From positions 1 to 39,755 of the forward strand of contig CAQIDI010000007.1 of assembly GCA_948806215.1 (NCBI GenBank): a stretch of DNA of 39,755 nt. Direction: 5' to 3'. A program made the translations under genes and the position numbers. This document shows, piece after piece, positions 17,397 to 27,700 of the stretch. This DNA is from an uncultured Eubacteriales bacterium (GTDB lineage Bacteria > Bacillota > Clostridia > Christensenellales > UBA1242). Under the pieces are notes generated by a model. That model was not told the DNA's origin and made no database searches. It was given only the letters and a program-made list of their open reading frames with translations. Within the stretch, counting starts at the first letter, position 1. The number at the start of each line of letters is the position of its first letter.

Positions 17397-17491
17397 AATA
17401 GCAAGTAACAAAACAAAGTAAATAATTTTAAGATATATAAATTTAGTAAATATAAACATTAAATTAATAGTGATAACATAATATTTTTTGT

Positions 17492-17497
17492 TATAAT
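17492..17497 (+). promoter_or_regulatory. -10 box of the COG2509 gene
   Basis: A perfect TATAAT, with AAGGAG 5 bases before ATG 17527. The -35 region is weak. Confidence 0.45.
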
Positions 17498-17526
17498 ATA
17501 TTGGTAAAAAATTTAAGGAGAAAATT

Positions 17527-18915
17527 ATGTTTGATGTTGTGGTTGTTGGGGCTGGTCCAGCTGGATTATTTGCTGCATACGAATTAATTACAAAAAATAA
17601 AAATTTAAAGGTTTGTTTAATTGACCAAGGCAGGCGTGCTAAAAATCGTGTTTGCCCAATGAAATTAAGCGGAAAGTGTGTTAATTGCAATCCTTGCCAA
17701 ATTTTATCAGGCTATGGTGGTGCGGGTACTTTTAGCGATGGTAAACTAAACTTTATTCCTAAACTTGGCAAAAGCGATTTGTTTAAGTATATGAGCGAAA
17801 GCGAAGCATACAAAATTATAGATGAAACCGAAAGCATTTTTAATAAGTTTGGAATGGATGCCGAAGTATATCCTAAAAACACAGCTAAAAGTGAAGAGAT
17901 AAAAAAAGATGTTACCCTAAAGGGTGCTAGATTACTTTTAATTAAACAAAAGCATTTAGGTTCGGATACTCTTCCAACTCACATCGAAAATTTTACATCG
18001 TTTTTGGAAGATAGTGGTGTTACTATTATTGAAAGCGGTGATGTGTTAGATATTGAAAGCGAGAATGGCACTAACGAAGTTGTTTATTCAAAAGAAGGTG
18101 AAAAAGTAACAATACAATCTAAATATGTTATTGTTGCTCCTGGTAGAACCGGTGCAGGCTGGGTGCAAGAACTTCTTGATAAACACAAAATTCCTTATAA
18201 CTCTCAAAGCATCGAAATTGGTGTTAGGGTGGAAGTTAGAAAAGAAGTTTTACAAAGCATAACCGATGTTATTTACGACCCAACAATATTTATTAAAACA
18301 AAAACCTATGGTGACGAAATAAGAACCTTCTGCACAAATCCGGGTGGTTATGTAACTAAAGAAAACTATTATGGTTACATTTGTGTTAATGGTCACGCAT
18401 TAAAAAGCACAAAATCAAATAATTCAAACTTTGCTTTTATTAGCAAAGTAACATTAACCCAACCTGTTACCAACACAAGGCAATATGGCGAAAGCATTGC
18501 ACGCATTGCAAATGTTTTGGGCGATCAAAAACCAATTATTCAAACACTTAAGGATTTGCGTAGCGGACGCCGTAGCGAGTGGCACAGAATTAATAAAGGG
18601 TTTATTGAACCAACGCTTAAAGACTGTGTGGCAGGCGATTTGGCACTTGTTTTGCCATATCGAATTATAACTAACATTTTGGAAGGATTAGACGAACTTA
18701 ATAAAATTATTCCGGGCGTTAGTAACGACGAAACATTGCTATATGGTCCAGAAATAAAGTTCTTTAGTAACGAAATTCAAACCGATAACAAGTTTAAAGT
18801 GGAAAACAAAAATCTTTATTTTATTGGTGATGGAGCAGGTAAGGCTGGCAACATTGTTGTGGCAGCTGCAACAGGATTGATTTCGGCTAGAGATATTATT
18901 GAAAGGTTAAAATAA
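17527..18915 (+). CDS. FAD-dependent dehydrogenase, COG2509 type
   Basis: The 462-aa protein begins with the Rossmann dinucleotide motif VVVGAGPAGLFAAYEL (GxGxxG at 8-13). It then shows the family-specific cysteine region CPMKLSGKCVNCNPCQ followed by LSGYGGAGTFSDGKLN. The C-terminal FAD contact FIGDGAGKAGNIVVAAATG is also present. This widespread family is predicted to be an NAD(P)/FAD oxidoreductase, but its substrate is not established. The start is set by AAGGAG before ATG. It stands alone between two terminators. Confidence 0.92.
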   Translation: MFDVVVVGAGPAGLFAAYELITKNKNLKVCLIDQGRRAKNRVCPMKLSGKCVNCNPCQILSGYGGAGTFSDGKLNFIPKLGKSDLFKYMSESEAYKIIDETESIFNKFGMDAEVYPKNTAKSEEIKKDVTLKGARLLLIKQKHLGSDTLPTHIENFTSFLEDSGVTIIESGDVLDIESENGTNEVVYSKEGEKVTIQSKYVIVAPGRTGAGWVQELLDKHKIPYNSQSIEIGVRVEVRKEVLQSITDVIYDPTIFIKTKTYGDEIRTFCTNPGGYVTKENYYGYICVNGHALKSTKSNNSNFAFISKVTLTQPVTNTRQYGESIARIANVLGDQKPIIQTLKDLRSGRRSEWHRINKGFIEPTLKDCVAGDLALVLPYRIITNILEGLDELNKIIPGVSNDETLLYGPEIKFFSNEIQTDNKFKVENKNLYFIGDGAGKAGNIVVAAATGLISARDIIERLK

Positions 18916-18936
18916 TTAACTAATAAATGTTTAAAT

Positions 18937-18965
18937 AAAAAAAGCAAAGTTTTTTTGCTTTTTTA
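18937..18965 (+). terminator. Terminator after the COG2509 gene
   Basis: AAAAAGCAAA and TTTGCTTTTT form a hairpin with a short T-rich loop, followed by more Ts. Confidence 0.75.
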
Positions 18966-18994
18966 TTTTTTTGTGCTAATAACTTTTAATATAA

Positions 18995-19023
18995 TTGTTA
19001 AAAAGTTTTAATTATTCTATAAT
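18995..19023 (+). promoter_or_regulatory. Promoter of the SF1 helicase gene
   Basis: TTGTTA (18995-19000), exactly 17 bases, TATAAT (19018-19023). ATAAGGAAC then precedes ATG 19063. Confidence 0.6.
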
Positions 19024-19062
19024 TAATAATGTTAACAATTTAATTTTATAAGGAACAAGCCA

Positions 19063-22000
19063 ATGAAAAGTATTTACACATATTATAAAGAAAGATTAAT
19101 AGAAATCAGTGGTAAAAACCGCAGTTTATATTTAAAAAATTTTAATAAAAAAAATGGTTACGATGTTGGTAGAATTTTATCACAGAATGTTGAACTAACT
19201 GAAGAACTTCTTGATTGTATGTTAAATGGGAAAAGCGTTCCATTTGATTTTTACGGAAAGCAGACCAAAGAACTTTTTGTTAATGTTAGTAACATTAATT
19301 CTAAGTATCCGGATAAAACTTTCGAAGATGAAAAAGAAAAAAATAAATACGAATTAGCAAAACGAAACTATGCTAAAAAAGTGTTTGAACAAGAAGGAAA
19401 AAATCTTCAAATATTAAAGCGTGAAATAGAAGAAATCGAAAAGGAAACTGGCAGATACGAATTATATTTATGTTATCCGTTTGTTTATGGAACAATTAGA
19501 AATATAACATTTAAAGCTCCATTACTTATGTTCCCTGTTGATATCGATGTTGTTAGTGACACAAACATCAACTTATGTTTGCGTTATGGCGAGCGTGTTC
19601 AATTAAACAAAGCATTAATGCTTGCTATTGCTAATTGCAGACACTTAAATTTAACCAATATGGAAATGGAGTTTGATTCCATTAATGCTAGGTTTGGTTC
19701 TTTGCAAGGCTTAATGGATTATTTAAGAAGTTTTGGAATTAAACTTAGTTACAAACCAGAACGCAAAATTCATAACTTTAATAAATATGGCGAACCTAAC
19801 ACCTATGGACCATTAGAAGTTAAAAGTTTATGTTTGCTTAGTCGTTGCAGTTTGTCGAACTCTATTTATTCCGATTATTCTGCATTAGAAAAAAAGCATT
19901 TAACAAACGATTCAATTAACGAACTTTTAAATGCAAAAGGAAAGGATAAAAAACCTAGCAAATGTAATAATCTTTATTTAATTAACAATGTGGATTATGC
20001 TCAGGAACAAGTTGTTAAAACTGTTAATGAAAGTGGCAATATGGTTATTTATGGACCACCGGGAACTGGAAAATCACAAACCATTGTTAATGTTATTTCC
20101 GATGCAATTTGTAAGAACAAAAAAGTGCTAGTTGTTTCGCAAAAAAAGGCAGCATTAGAAGTTGTTTATAATAGGCTTTCAACTCTTAACAACAAAGCTA
20201 TGTTTATTGTTGATTCCGAAAAAGAAAAGCGAGAATTTTATAGCAGATGCTATAGTACTCACGAAGAAATTTTGCATTCTGTTTATAACGACAAACTACA
20301 AAAAGAATACGATGAAATTGCAAAAAAATTAGATGTTGAAATTTCAAACTTAAATGTTATTTCAAATTGTTTAAATCAGCAAACTCCGTTCGGATTGTCG
20401 CTTCAAGAAATGTATTATAACTCCTATAAACTTGGCAAAAAATCAACCGAGTATGCAATATATAAAGAACTAATTAAAGATAAACGATTAATGGCATTAA
20501 ACTATAATCAATTAGTTGAAGCATTAAGTGTTTTGGAAGAAAAGAACAAAGCGGAGTTATATTTTAATTATGTTGAAGAAAAAAAGAAAAATCCGTTTAT
20601 TGATACTTTAAAAGAAGATTTGGGTGTTCACATTGTTGCAGAAGCTCAATCAAAATTAAAAAAATTGTTTGGCTCGCGTAGGGCATTATTTGATGTTGGA
20701 AAATATAAATATGCTCGTCAAATTTTAACTTATTACGATCAAGTTAAAAACAATAAAAATAGCACAGCCTTAATTAAACTTATTGCAAAATACGAATATC
20801 CAAATTTAGAAAAAACATTAAAATCAAGTTGTGTTGTTTTTCCACTTTATCCTTTTGTTAAAATTAATATGTTAAAAAAGGAAAAGTTAGTTAAGCAAGA
20901 TGTTATAAACACTTTAAAGGCAGTTGATGAATATTTAAGTGATTATTCATTTTTAAAAAATGTTTTAACCGAAAGCGGATATTTGCTTGCGGTTGATGGA
21001 TTGCTTAATGGGAATAGTGCAATTTTAAGAATGTTACTTTGGGCAGTTGAAAACTATATTATGTTAAACGATACAAATGTAACTTTAAAAAATTTAAACG
21101 AAAATCAGAAACACGTTTTAAACTTTGCTTATGAAAATGGTAATACTTATTCTAAATATATAAATGTTTTAAAATCTATTTTACCAGTTAGAATCTATCA
21201 CGAAATAGTTAAATACGAAGAAGAAAAACACGATGTGTTATCATCTATTGTTGATTTTGAAAATATTAGGTCAAGAATAGTGTCGTTAAAGAAACAGCAA
21301 AACGAAATCAGTAAAAAAATTGCGCTTCAAACTTTTAACGAAGAATATAAAAAACAAATTAAAAATAGCAAAAATAGCAAAGATTATGTTTATCAAATTG
21401 CAAAAAAACAAAACTATTGGCCAATAAGAAAAACAATGGAAGTTTATGGTGATAACCTTTTTGAATTGTTCCCTTGTTGGTTACTGTCGCCAGAAAATGT
21501 TTCCACAATTTTACCACTTAAACGAAACTTGTTTGATGTTGTTTTGTTTGATGAAGCATCACAGGTGTTTATTGAAAACACAATTCCATCAATCTATCGT
21601 GGAAATCGCATTGTTGTTGCAGGTGACGAAAAACAATTACGTCCAACAACAACCTTTATGAAACGATATATGGGTGCAGGTGTTGAAGACGATTTAGACT
21701 ATACAACTCAAGCTGCACTAGAAGTTGAATCGCTATTAGACCTTGCGGTTTCTCGTTATACAAGTTCAAACATAACCTATCATTACCGTAGTAAAAACGA
21801 GGAGTTAATAGATTTTTCTAATAAGGCATTCTATAATGGTAGTTTGCAAATTGCTCCTAATGTTTCTAAAAATATTAGAAATAAACCAATAGAACGAATT
21901 TTGGTGGAAGGTAAGTGGAGTGATAGAAGAAACGAAGAAGAAGCTAAACGTATTGTTACATTAATTAAGTCGATATTAAAAAATCGTAAGCATAACGAAA

Positions 22001-22914
22001 CTATTGGGGTTATTACATTTAATGTCGAGCAAGAAAATTGTATTGAAGAATTAATTGATAAGCAGTGTTTCTCCGATACAGAATTTAGAAATCTTTATTT
22101 AAAAGAAAGCAATCGAAACGAAAATGGCGAAGATGTTAGCTTGTTTATTAAAAACCTAGAAAATGTTCAAGGTGACGAGCGTGATATAATAATATTTTCA
22201 ATAGGATATGCTAAAAACGAATATGGCAAAATAAATGCAACTTTTGGATCGCTTTCTAACGAAGGCGGAGAAAACAGACTAAATGTTGCCATAACTCGTG
22301 CCAAACAAAAAATATATGTTGTAACAAGTATCGAGCCAGAAGAACTAAAAGTTGATACTTCTAAAAATATTGGTCCAAAACTGCTTAGAAGTTATTTAAC
22401 TTATGTTAGAGCAGTTTCTAATGGAAATAGCGAAGAAGTGAAAACAATTTTAAATGGCTTTGGTGAAACTATTTCACAAAAACCACGCTTGTCAAATTTG
22501 CTTCCAATCGAAAATCAAATAGCTAATAAATTAAATAAACTAGGTTATAAAACCGAACTAAATTTAGGAAATTCAAATAGCAAAATCTCAATTGCAGTTT
22601 ACGATAAAAAACAAGACAAATATTTGCTTGGTATCGAAACCGACGAACTAGTTGCAAAATCTTCAGATTCAGCACTAGAACGCGATGTTTATCGTAATGA
22701 ATTCTTAAAATCAAAAGGCTGGAAAATTTTCAGGGTTTGGAGTCGTGATTGGTGGCATAATCCAACTCAAGTAATAAACGCTATTGTTAAAGAAATCGAA
22801 AAGCAAAAGAAAGTTGATAGTGAAGAAAAATTAACTGTTAAAAAGCCTGCTACTAAAACCGAAGCAGCAAATAAATCTACAGCAAAAAAAACTGTTGTTA
22901 ATAACAAAAACTAA
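19063..22914 (+). CDS. SF1 (Upf1-like) helicase with C-terminal MTES_1575-type nuclease domain
   Basis: The 1283-aa protein starts with a DUF4011-like motif (RLIEISGKNRSLYL). The helicase core has Walker A YGPPGTGKS (330-338), motif II DEAS (830-833) with the following VAGDEKQLRPT, the YHYRS motif near 905, VQGDERDII and RLNVAITRAK from 1072. Residues about 1150-1265 form a Vsr/MTES_1575-like nuclease domain ending in KGWKIFRVWSRDWWHNP. The tail is Lys/Ala-rich. Helicases of this build (COG1112) occur in anti-phage loci such as Hhe. A DNA-defence or repair role is therefore plausible but unproven. It has its own promoter and terminator and lies next to the integrated island. Confidence 0.88.
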   Translation: MKSIYTYYKERLIEISGKNRSLYLKNFNKKNGYDVGRILSQNVELTEELLDCMLNGKSVPFDFYGKQTKELFVNVSNINSKYPDKTFEDEKEKNKYELAKRNYAKKVFEQEGKNLQILKREIEEIEKETGRYELYLCYPFVYGTIRNITFKAPLLMFPVDIDVVSDTNINLCLRYGERVQLNKALMLAIANCRHLNLTNMEMEFDSINARFGSLQGLMDYLRSFGIKLSYKPERKIHNFNKYGEPNTYGPLEVKSLCLLSRCSLSNSIYSDYSALEKKHLTNDSINELLNAKGKDKKPSKCNNLYLINNVDYAQEQVVKTVNESGNMVIYGPPGTGKSQTIVNVISDAICKNKKVLVVSQKKAALEVVYNRLSTLNNKAMFIVDSEKEKREFYSRCYSTHEEILHSVYNDKLQKEYDEIAKKLDVEISNLNVISNCLNQQTPFGLSLQEMYYNSYKLGKKSTEYAIYKELIKDKRLMALNYNQLVEALSVLEEKNKAELYFNYVEEKKKNPFIDTLKEDLGVHIVAEAQSKLKKLFGSRRALFDVGKYKYARQILTYYDQVKNNKNSTALIKLIAKYEYPNLEKTLKSSCVVFPLYPFVKINMLKKEKLVKQDVINTLKAVDEYLSDYSFLKNVLTESGYLLAVDGLLNGNSAILRMLLWAVENYIMLNDTNVTLKNLNENQKHVLNFAYENGNTYSKYINVLKSILPVRIYHEIVKYEEEKHDVLSSIVDFENIRSRIVSLKKQQNEISKKIALQTFNEEYKKQIKNSKNSKDYVYQIAKKQNYWPIRKTMEVYGDNLFELFPCWLLSPENVSTILPLKRNLFDVVLFDEASQVFIENTIPSIYRGNRIVVAGDEKQLRPTTTFMKRYMGAGVEDDLDYTTQAALEVESLLDLAVSRYTSSNITYHYRSKNEELIDFSNKAFYNGSLQIAPNVSKNIRNKPIERILVEGKWSDRRNEEEAKRIVTLIKSILKNRKHNETIGVITFNVEQENCIEELIDKQCFSDTEFRNLYLKESNRNENGEDVSLFIKNLENVQGDERDIIIFSIGYAKNEYGKINATFGSLSNEGGENRLNVAITRAKQKIYVVTSIEPEELKVDTSKNIGPKLLRSYLTYVRAVSNGNSEEVKTILNGFGETISQKPRLSNLLPIENQIANKLNKLGYKTELNLGNSNSKISIAVYDKKQDKYLLGIETDELVAKSSDSALERDVYRNEFLKSKGWKIFRVWSRDWWHNPTQVINAIVKEIEKQKKVDSEEKLTVKKPATKTEAANKSTAKKTVVNNKN

Positions 22915-22920
22915 TAACAA

Positions 22921-22950
22921 AAAATAATGGCAGTTAGCCATTATTTTTTT
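22921..22950 (+). terminator. Terminator after the SF1 helicase gene
   Basis: AAAATAATGGC (22921-22931) pairs perfectly with GCCATTATTTT (22937-22947) and is followed by Ts. Confidence 0.9.
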
Positions 22951-23030
22951 ATGTTTAAAACAATTTAAAATATTATAATAAAAACTGAAAGTGAAATAAC
23001 TGGTTAATAAAATTATATTAGTAAATCTAT

Positions 23031-23060
23031 AAAAAAGCACTAGTTAACTAGTGCTTTTTT
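23031..23060. terminator. Palindromic terminator downstream of the broken tRNA
   Basis: A 30-base perfect palindrome centred on GTTAAC (AAAAAAGCACTAG and its complement) lies directly behind the 3' end of the disrupted tRNA-Arg gene on the minus strand. It was probably the original terminator of that tRNA gene. Confidence 0.85.
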
Positions 23061-23102
23061 GGTGTTCCCGGTGCGAGTCGAACGCACCCTTTCCCTTAGG
23101 AG
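23060..23102 (-). pseudogene. 3' half of host tRNA-Arg(CCT), cut by the island
   Basis: Read on the minus strand, this starts within the anticodon loop (CTCCTAA) and has the 3' anticodon stem GGGAA and a T-arm GTGCG-TTCGACT-CGCAC. The acceptor 3' strand CGGGAAC and an encoded ACCA complete it. No D-arm or 5' acceptor strand precedes it. The matching 5' half is 13.6 kb away at 36654-36692; its acceptor GTTTCCG pairs with CGGGAAC with one G-T. The variable region is short (3 bases). This is the left end of the integrated element. Confidence 0.85.
23095..23102. other. Left attachment core (attL)
   Basis: CTTAGGAG occurs here and at 36654-36661, inside the two tRNA halves, and again in the intact island tRNA. 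It is the minus-strand CTCCTAAG of the anticodon loop. Inside the island a small palindrome (CGGGC-ATC-GCCCG, 23106-23118) follows directly. Confidence 0.75.
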
Positions 23103-23323
23103 CATCGGGCATCGCCCGTTTCTACTTTTTTATCGTGCATTTTCACGATTATCACAAACATTATGTCACTTATCTTGCGAAATCTCAACCAACTTTTCTA
23201 ACTTTTGCACCATAAACATAAAATCTGCCAAATCCACGGTACAGAAATGGTGACTTTTTATCCGATTTTGCCATTTGGGTACAATTGAAAAATTTTTAAG
23301 TGAAAATAGCACAATTTCAAGTA
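23103..23323. other. Non-coding left end of the island
   Basis: Apart from the palindrome at 23106-23118 and a small hairpin ATCGTG/CACGAT (23132-23149), I see no gene. GATTTTG followed by TTTGGGTACAA (23264-23284) recurs near the right end in the same orientation (36546-36569) and could be an integrase arm site. Confidence 0.4.
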
Positions 23324-23337
23324 AAGTATGTTATAAT
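23324..23337 (+). promoter_or_regulatory. Extended -10 promoter, copy 1
   Basis: AAGTATGTTATAAT combines TGT with TATAAT, an extended -10 element. The same 14 bases stand before the restriction cassette at 28246-28259. Confidence 0.5.
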
Positions 23338-23357
23338 TTATTTATAAGGAGATACAT

Positions 23358-23786
23358 ATGGATTGGCAAGTTATTATTTTAACGTTAGGAGCATCAATAA
23401 TCACAGGTGCAGTTTCTTTAATTGGTAATATAGTTGCTACAAAAGCGAACTTAAAAAAGACGATAATAGAAAACAGAGAAGAAAGCAAAAAAGAATTTAT
23501 GAAAAAAAGGTTTGAAGCATATGAACTAATTTTGCACAACTTAAATTATTTAGAACAAAATATAAGCACTGATAATGTTCTCGAAAAGTCAAAGATAGAG
23601 CAGGCATGGTTAAATAATTTTCATTATTGTAGCAAAGAATTAAGCCATAAATTATATATGTTCATTAAGTATTTCGATAGAAAGGATAAGACACATATAG
23701 ATTTAAGCATTTCACATATGAGAGATCAAATAAAAGAAGATTTGGATGAATATTACGGAATAACTGACAAGAAACCCAAAAGATAA
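23358..23786 (+). CDS. Small membrane-anchored protein, 142 aa
   Basis: Not recognised. One N-terminal membrane helix (about residues 5-28, MDWQVIILTLGASIITG...) is followed by a highly charged, helical cytoplasmic part (KTIIENREESKKEFMKKRFEAY). The start has ATAAGGAG 6-12 bases upstream. It is the first gene inside the left end. Its N-terminal anchor resembles that of the gene at 35716 near the right end (MNWWQTALISIGVSLITAF). A role in superinfection exclusion or membrane-linked defence is speculation. Confidence 0.7.
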   Translation: MDWQVIILTLGASIITGAVSLIGNIVATKANLKKTIIENREESKKEFMKKRFEAYELILHNLNYLEQNISTDNVLEKSKIEQAWLNNFHYCSKELSHKLYMFIKYFDRKDKTHIDLSISHMRDQIKEDLDEYYGITDKKPKR

Positions 23787-23791
23787 TTTTT

Positions 23792-24031
23792 TCAATCTAA
23801 AAGTAATACCTTACAAACTTTATATGTAATTTCAATCACACGGTCAATTTCAAGAGAATGAAGTTGACCTTTTTCTATATCTAAATCAAAACACTCTTTC
23901 CACTTTTCTTTTGAGAAGCCTTTAACAAAAGCATCTTCAAGTTCACAAATCTTATTTAATTGCAACTGCATTTCTGTGGTCATTTTCTCACTTTCTAGAA
24001 TATCTCTGACTAGTTGTAAAACGTGGTTCAA
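23792..24031 (-). CDS. Small acidic protein, 79 aa (TTG start)
   Basis: Not recognised. TTG at 24029-24031 is used, with GGAGG 8 bases upstream; no ATG gives a comparable signal. The protein is helical and acidic, with repeated Leu/Glu/Lys patterns. It overlaps the end of the gene upstream by 44 bases and is the last of three minus-strand genes that seem to form one unit. Confidence 0.6.
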   Translation of the reverse strand: MNHVLQLVRDILESEKMTTEMQLQLNKICELEDAFVKGFSKEKWKECFDLDIEKGQLHSLEIDRVIEITYKVCKVLLLD

Positions 24032-24353
24032 CTTTCACACCTCCATTAGATTTTATAGAACAATACTTGGCATACTTTTCACCATCGCTATATACCAATA
24101 TCATTACATCACATTGAATACAGAAATACATAAGCACATGAAAAACACCATTCTCGTCAATAAACATATCCTCTTGATATTTAACAATATTTGGCTCGTC
24201 TTCTAGTAGCCTTTCACGAAAAGGAATAAACTCTCGCTTTGAAAGATAAACAACTCTTTCAACCACATATTCAGCCACAAAGCCTTCACCTTTATCAATC
24301 CTATTTCTAAGCAACCTCACATTAGAAACATTACATATAAATCTAGTTTTCAT
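23988..24353 (-). CDS. DUF6329-like protein, 121 aa
   Basis: The pattern VERVVYLSKREFIPFRERLLEDEPNIV, then an acidic turn (MFIDENGVFHVLMYF) and EKYAKYCSI, recalls the DUF6329 family of small proteins found on Clostridia mobile elements. This is from memory of the family and not a search. Function is unknown. GAGG precedes the ATG. The start is 2 bases after the stop of the upstream gene. Confidence 0.65.
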   Translation of the reverse strand: MKTRFICNVSNVRLLRNRIDKGEGFVAEYVVERVVYLSKREFIPFRERLLEDEPNIVKYQEDMFIDENGVFHVLMYFCIQCDVMILVYSDGEKYAKYCSIKSNGGVKVEPRFTTSQRYSRK

Positions 24354-24355
24354 AG

Positions 24356-24589
24356 CTACCTCAACTTAAACACATCTTTACAGATCTTGTGAGTATGTTT
24401 GATATATTCTTCTGTTTGTATTTTTATCATGTCTTCTACTTCTACCCAAAACTCCAAAAATGTAATACATTGTTCATCAGTTAAACCAGTCACAAAATTC
24501 ATCTTCTTAACAGCAACTTTTTCTCTTCGAGTTTTAAGTTTTTCAGAACACACAAATGACTTATTTACTAAATTAATTAGTTGTTTCAT
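24356..24589 (-). CDS. Small basic protein, 77 aa
   Basis: Not recognised. This is the first gene of the minus-strand trio, with a very strong AAGGAGG ahead of the ATG. The N-terminal third is Lys/Arg-rich (LKTRREKVAVKKM) and the rest is helical. It could be a regulator, but no clear helix-turn-helix is visible. Confidence 0.62.
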   Translation of the reverse strand: MKQLINLVNKSFVCSEKLKTRREKVAVKKMNFVTGLTDEQCITFLEFWVEVEDMIKIQTEEYIKHTHKICKDVFKLR

Positions 24590-24613
24590 AAACCCCTCCT
24601 TATAGGTGTTTGT

Positions 24614-24642
24614 CTTTTACCGTACTTTCAATTCTTTTGCAA
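24614..24642 (-). promoter_or_regulatory. Promoter of the minus-strand trio
   Basis: On the minus strand TTGCAA (24637-24642) and TAAAAG (24614-24619) are 17 bases apart. It is back to back with the helicase promoter. Confidence 0.5.
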
Positions 24643-24692
24643 GTGATTTGAAAAAGTTTTACAAAATTCACCAAAATTTAATTACTATATGG

Positions 24693-24698
24693 TATAAT
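24693..24698 (+). promoter_or_regulatory. -10 box of the helicase-nuclease gene
   Basis: TATAAT preceded by TGG (extended -10 form). AGAGGAAA and ATG 24721 follow. Confidence 0.5.
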
Positions 24699-24720
24699 AG
24701 GTTCAAGAGGAAAATATAAG

Positions 24721-27700
24721 ATGCAGAAACTATTACATAAATTTTGTTTTTCAGATTCAAAAAAAGGCTTGATGATTGTTGATATGCCAACAGGCACAGG
24801 TAAAACACACAATACAATCGAGTTTATTTATAAGAATTATAAAAAGATCGAAAACAAAATAATTTTTATAACCAATTTAAAGAAAAATTTGCCTTTAAAT
24901 AAATTGGAAGAATTTTTCAAAAAAGATAATAGGCTTGATGATTATAATAGAGATGTTTTGTATTTAGACAATAATGTTGACACACTAATTGAAAACTTCA
25001 AAGAAGTTGAAAACCTAATTCCTAAAGATAAATATTCAAAGAATAATATCTTAAACAATGTAAAAAGCAGTGTTAAAATTATAAATACTTTAAAGGACTC
25101 ATTAAGCAAAAAATCAAAGCAAGACTTTAACTCAATAGGATCAAAAGAAAATGCTTACTTTATAATGAATCAAGCAAGAGAAGATTTAAAAGAAAAATAT
25201 GAAAAAGAATTTCGTGAATTAATTGAAGAAAATCTTAGATTTGATGAACAAGGAAGAAAAAGAACAAAAGCTCAAAAATTAGAATTGATTAAAACCAATA
25301 AAGAATATCAATGGGTAGAAAAATTGTATCCAGCAGTATTGACTGACGATAAAAAGATTATATTCATGAGTATAGATAAATTTCTCGTTAGAAATTCTTC
25401 AATTGTAGAGCCATCATATAATATAATAGACAACATGTCTTTATTAAAGAATTCAATTATTTTTATTGATGAATTTGATGCAAGTAAAGAAATTCTGTTA
25501 AAAAGTATCATAAGAGAATCTCTAGATACCCAAGTAAGTGTTGTGGAGTTATTTAGAATTATTTATGCAGGTTTAGAAAATACTGAATTTTCAAAATTGT
25601 TAACTGAAGTTTCGAAATCTTTAAAAACAAAGATTGATAATCAAAAAGGAAGATTTTATACCCCAGAGCAAATATTGTTAGAATTTCGCCAAAGAGCAAA
25701 AGATATTGAACAAAAATACAAGTTAGTTAACTATCATAAATTAGATTCTTCTGAAAGAGAAAAATCAAGTTTTTTATTTCAAGACTATATGTTTCATACA
25801 GTGCTTGGCGATTCTAAAACAATATATTTAGAAAACGACAAAGATTCACATATAAACTGGATTAAGCGAAGTGAGAAAATAGAAATATCAGAAGAAAACA
25901 ATATTTTTTTGTTGTTAAAAGACATAAAATCATTTCTTTCATATTTTCAAAATGGTGTTAAACTAATTGCTGATAACTACTTATACTTAAAGCGAGAAAG
26001 AAACCAAGAAACAAATAATTTTTCATATGAAGCATCAATTAAGACAGTATTATCAGAATTTGGTGTCGAAGGAAGATATCTTAACTATTTAGCCAGTCAA
26101 ATAAAAAATAGTAGCAAGAGAACAAGTAGCAAAATTGTAGATTTAAAATCCGAGTTGGATTGTTCTGTATATGAAAAAGGATTTAGATTTTATAATTTCG
26201 TAGATAGCGATACATTTGATACTCAATCTAAAATTAATTATTTATCATTCAATTTATCACCTGAAAAAATTTTAATATATTTATGTTCCAATTCTAAAGT
26301 TATAGGCATTTCTGCAAGTGGAACACTAGAAACAGTTACAGGTAATTATGACTTAAAGTATATAAAGAAAAAATTAGGTTCTGCTTACTATGAAATTGAT
26401 AAAGAAGATCAGAATAGAATCAATACAGACGTAAATCGCAAAATTGGAAACTATAAAAATATTAACGTAGAAGTTGATAAGTGTAATATAACAGATAAAA
26501 ATTACAACGATTTTCTTATTCCTATCTTTAAGGATAAAAATATTTATAATTCTGTATTAGAAAAACTTACAAATCTAGCATCTGATGATTTTGTTAAAGC
26601 AAGATATTGCAAGGTTATATATGCAATAAATAAATTCTTTGAAAAAGGGATGCAATCATTTTTGTTTATAACAAACACTGCAATGAAAAGTGGTCTTGAA
26701 TTTAACTATGAGTTTGTGCAAGAAGTATTTACACTTTTAAAGCCTGTAAATTGTGATGCTTATTGTTATTCCCTAGAAGGTTCTTTGGAGAAATTCGAAA
26801 ACACAAAAAATTCTATTAACAAAATACTAAAAAATGGTAAAAGAATGTTTGTTGTTTCAACTTATCAAACTCTAGGTGCTGGGCAAAATTTACAATATGA
26901 ATTTAATGAAGATTTTGCTGATTTTATTGAAACTATAAGCGATGAAGATTATAGTAAGAACTTTAAAGATTTTGATGCGATTTTTCTGGACAAACCTACA
27001 AATTTATTTGTTAACTTAAACAAAAATCCATCTGAAGATCAACTATTAAAGTTTATATATCAAGTAAAATGCTTAGAAGAAGTTGGATATTTTAATTTAG
27101 AAAAAGCAAAAGAAGAAATTAAAAAGGGTATTCAAATTTTCTATCATGCTTCCCCAAAGAAAGTTGAAACACCTAAGTCAAAACACATTTATATGCATAC
27201 TGCAAAAGTTATACTTCAAGCAGTGGGTAGAATTTGTAGAACAAATAACAAGAGTAAAAACATCTTCATTTGTTTTGATCAACAAATTGAAAAAGATTTA
27301 TCACAAGTAAAAGATGAATTATTGAAAAGACCAATTAATTATGAATTAAAACAATTGCTCGAAGAATGTCAAGATTATAAACAGGCTTTTGATTCTCCAC
27401 TTAACAATATTAACAATTCTAAAATCATTAAAATTAATGATAAAATAGAATCAATGAAGAGATTTAATTCACCAAGTGATATTACAAAATGGGAAGAATT
27501 AAGAGAGCTTGTATTAAAATACCCATTTGATAATAACAATATCCATAATGAATATGATATATATTGTGAATTAGAAAAAGAAAATAATCATTATTACTGC
27601 CAAAGAATAGATAATCAAAAATATTTATTTACAGAAGATAGACATAATGATATCTGTATATGTGAGGATTTAGCAAATTTAAAGGTTTTGATGCAAATAC

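Noticed and set aside
23132..23149. Hairpin ATCGTG/CACGAT as a terminator
   Set aside because: No T run follows on either strand in the direction needed, so it was not called a terminator.
23060..23253. Open frame running through the broken tRNA and attL
   Set aside because: It covers a clear tRNA T-arm and terminator, has no ribosome binding site and no protein-like pattern.
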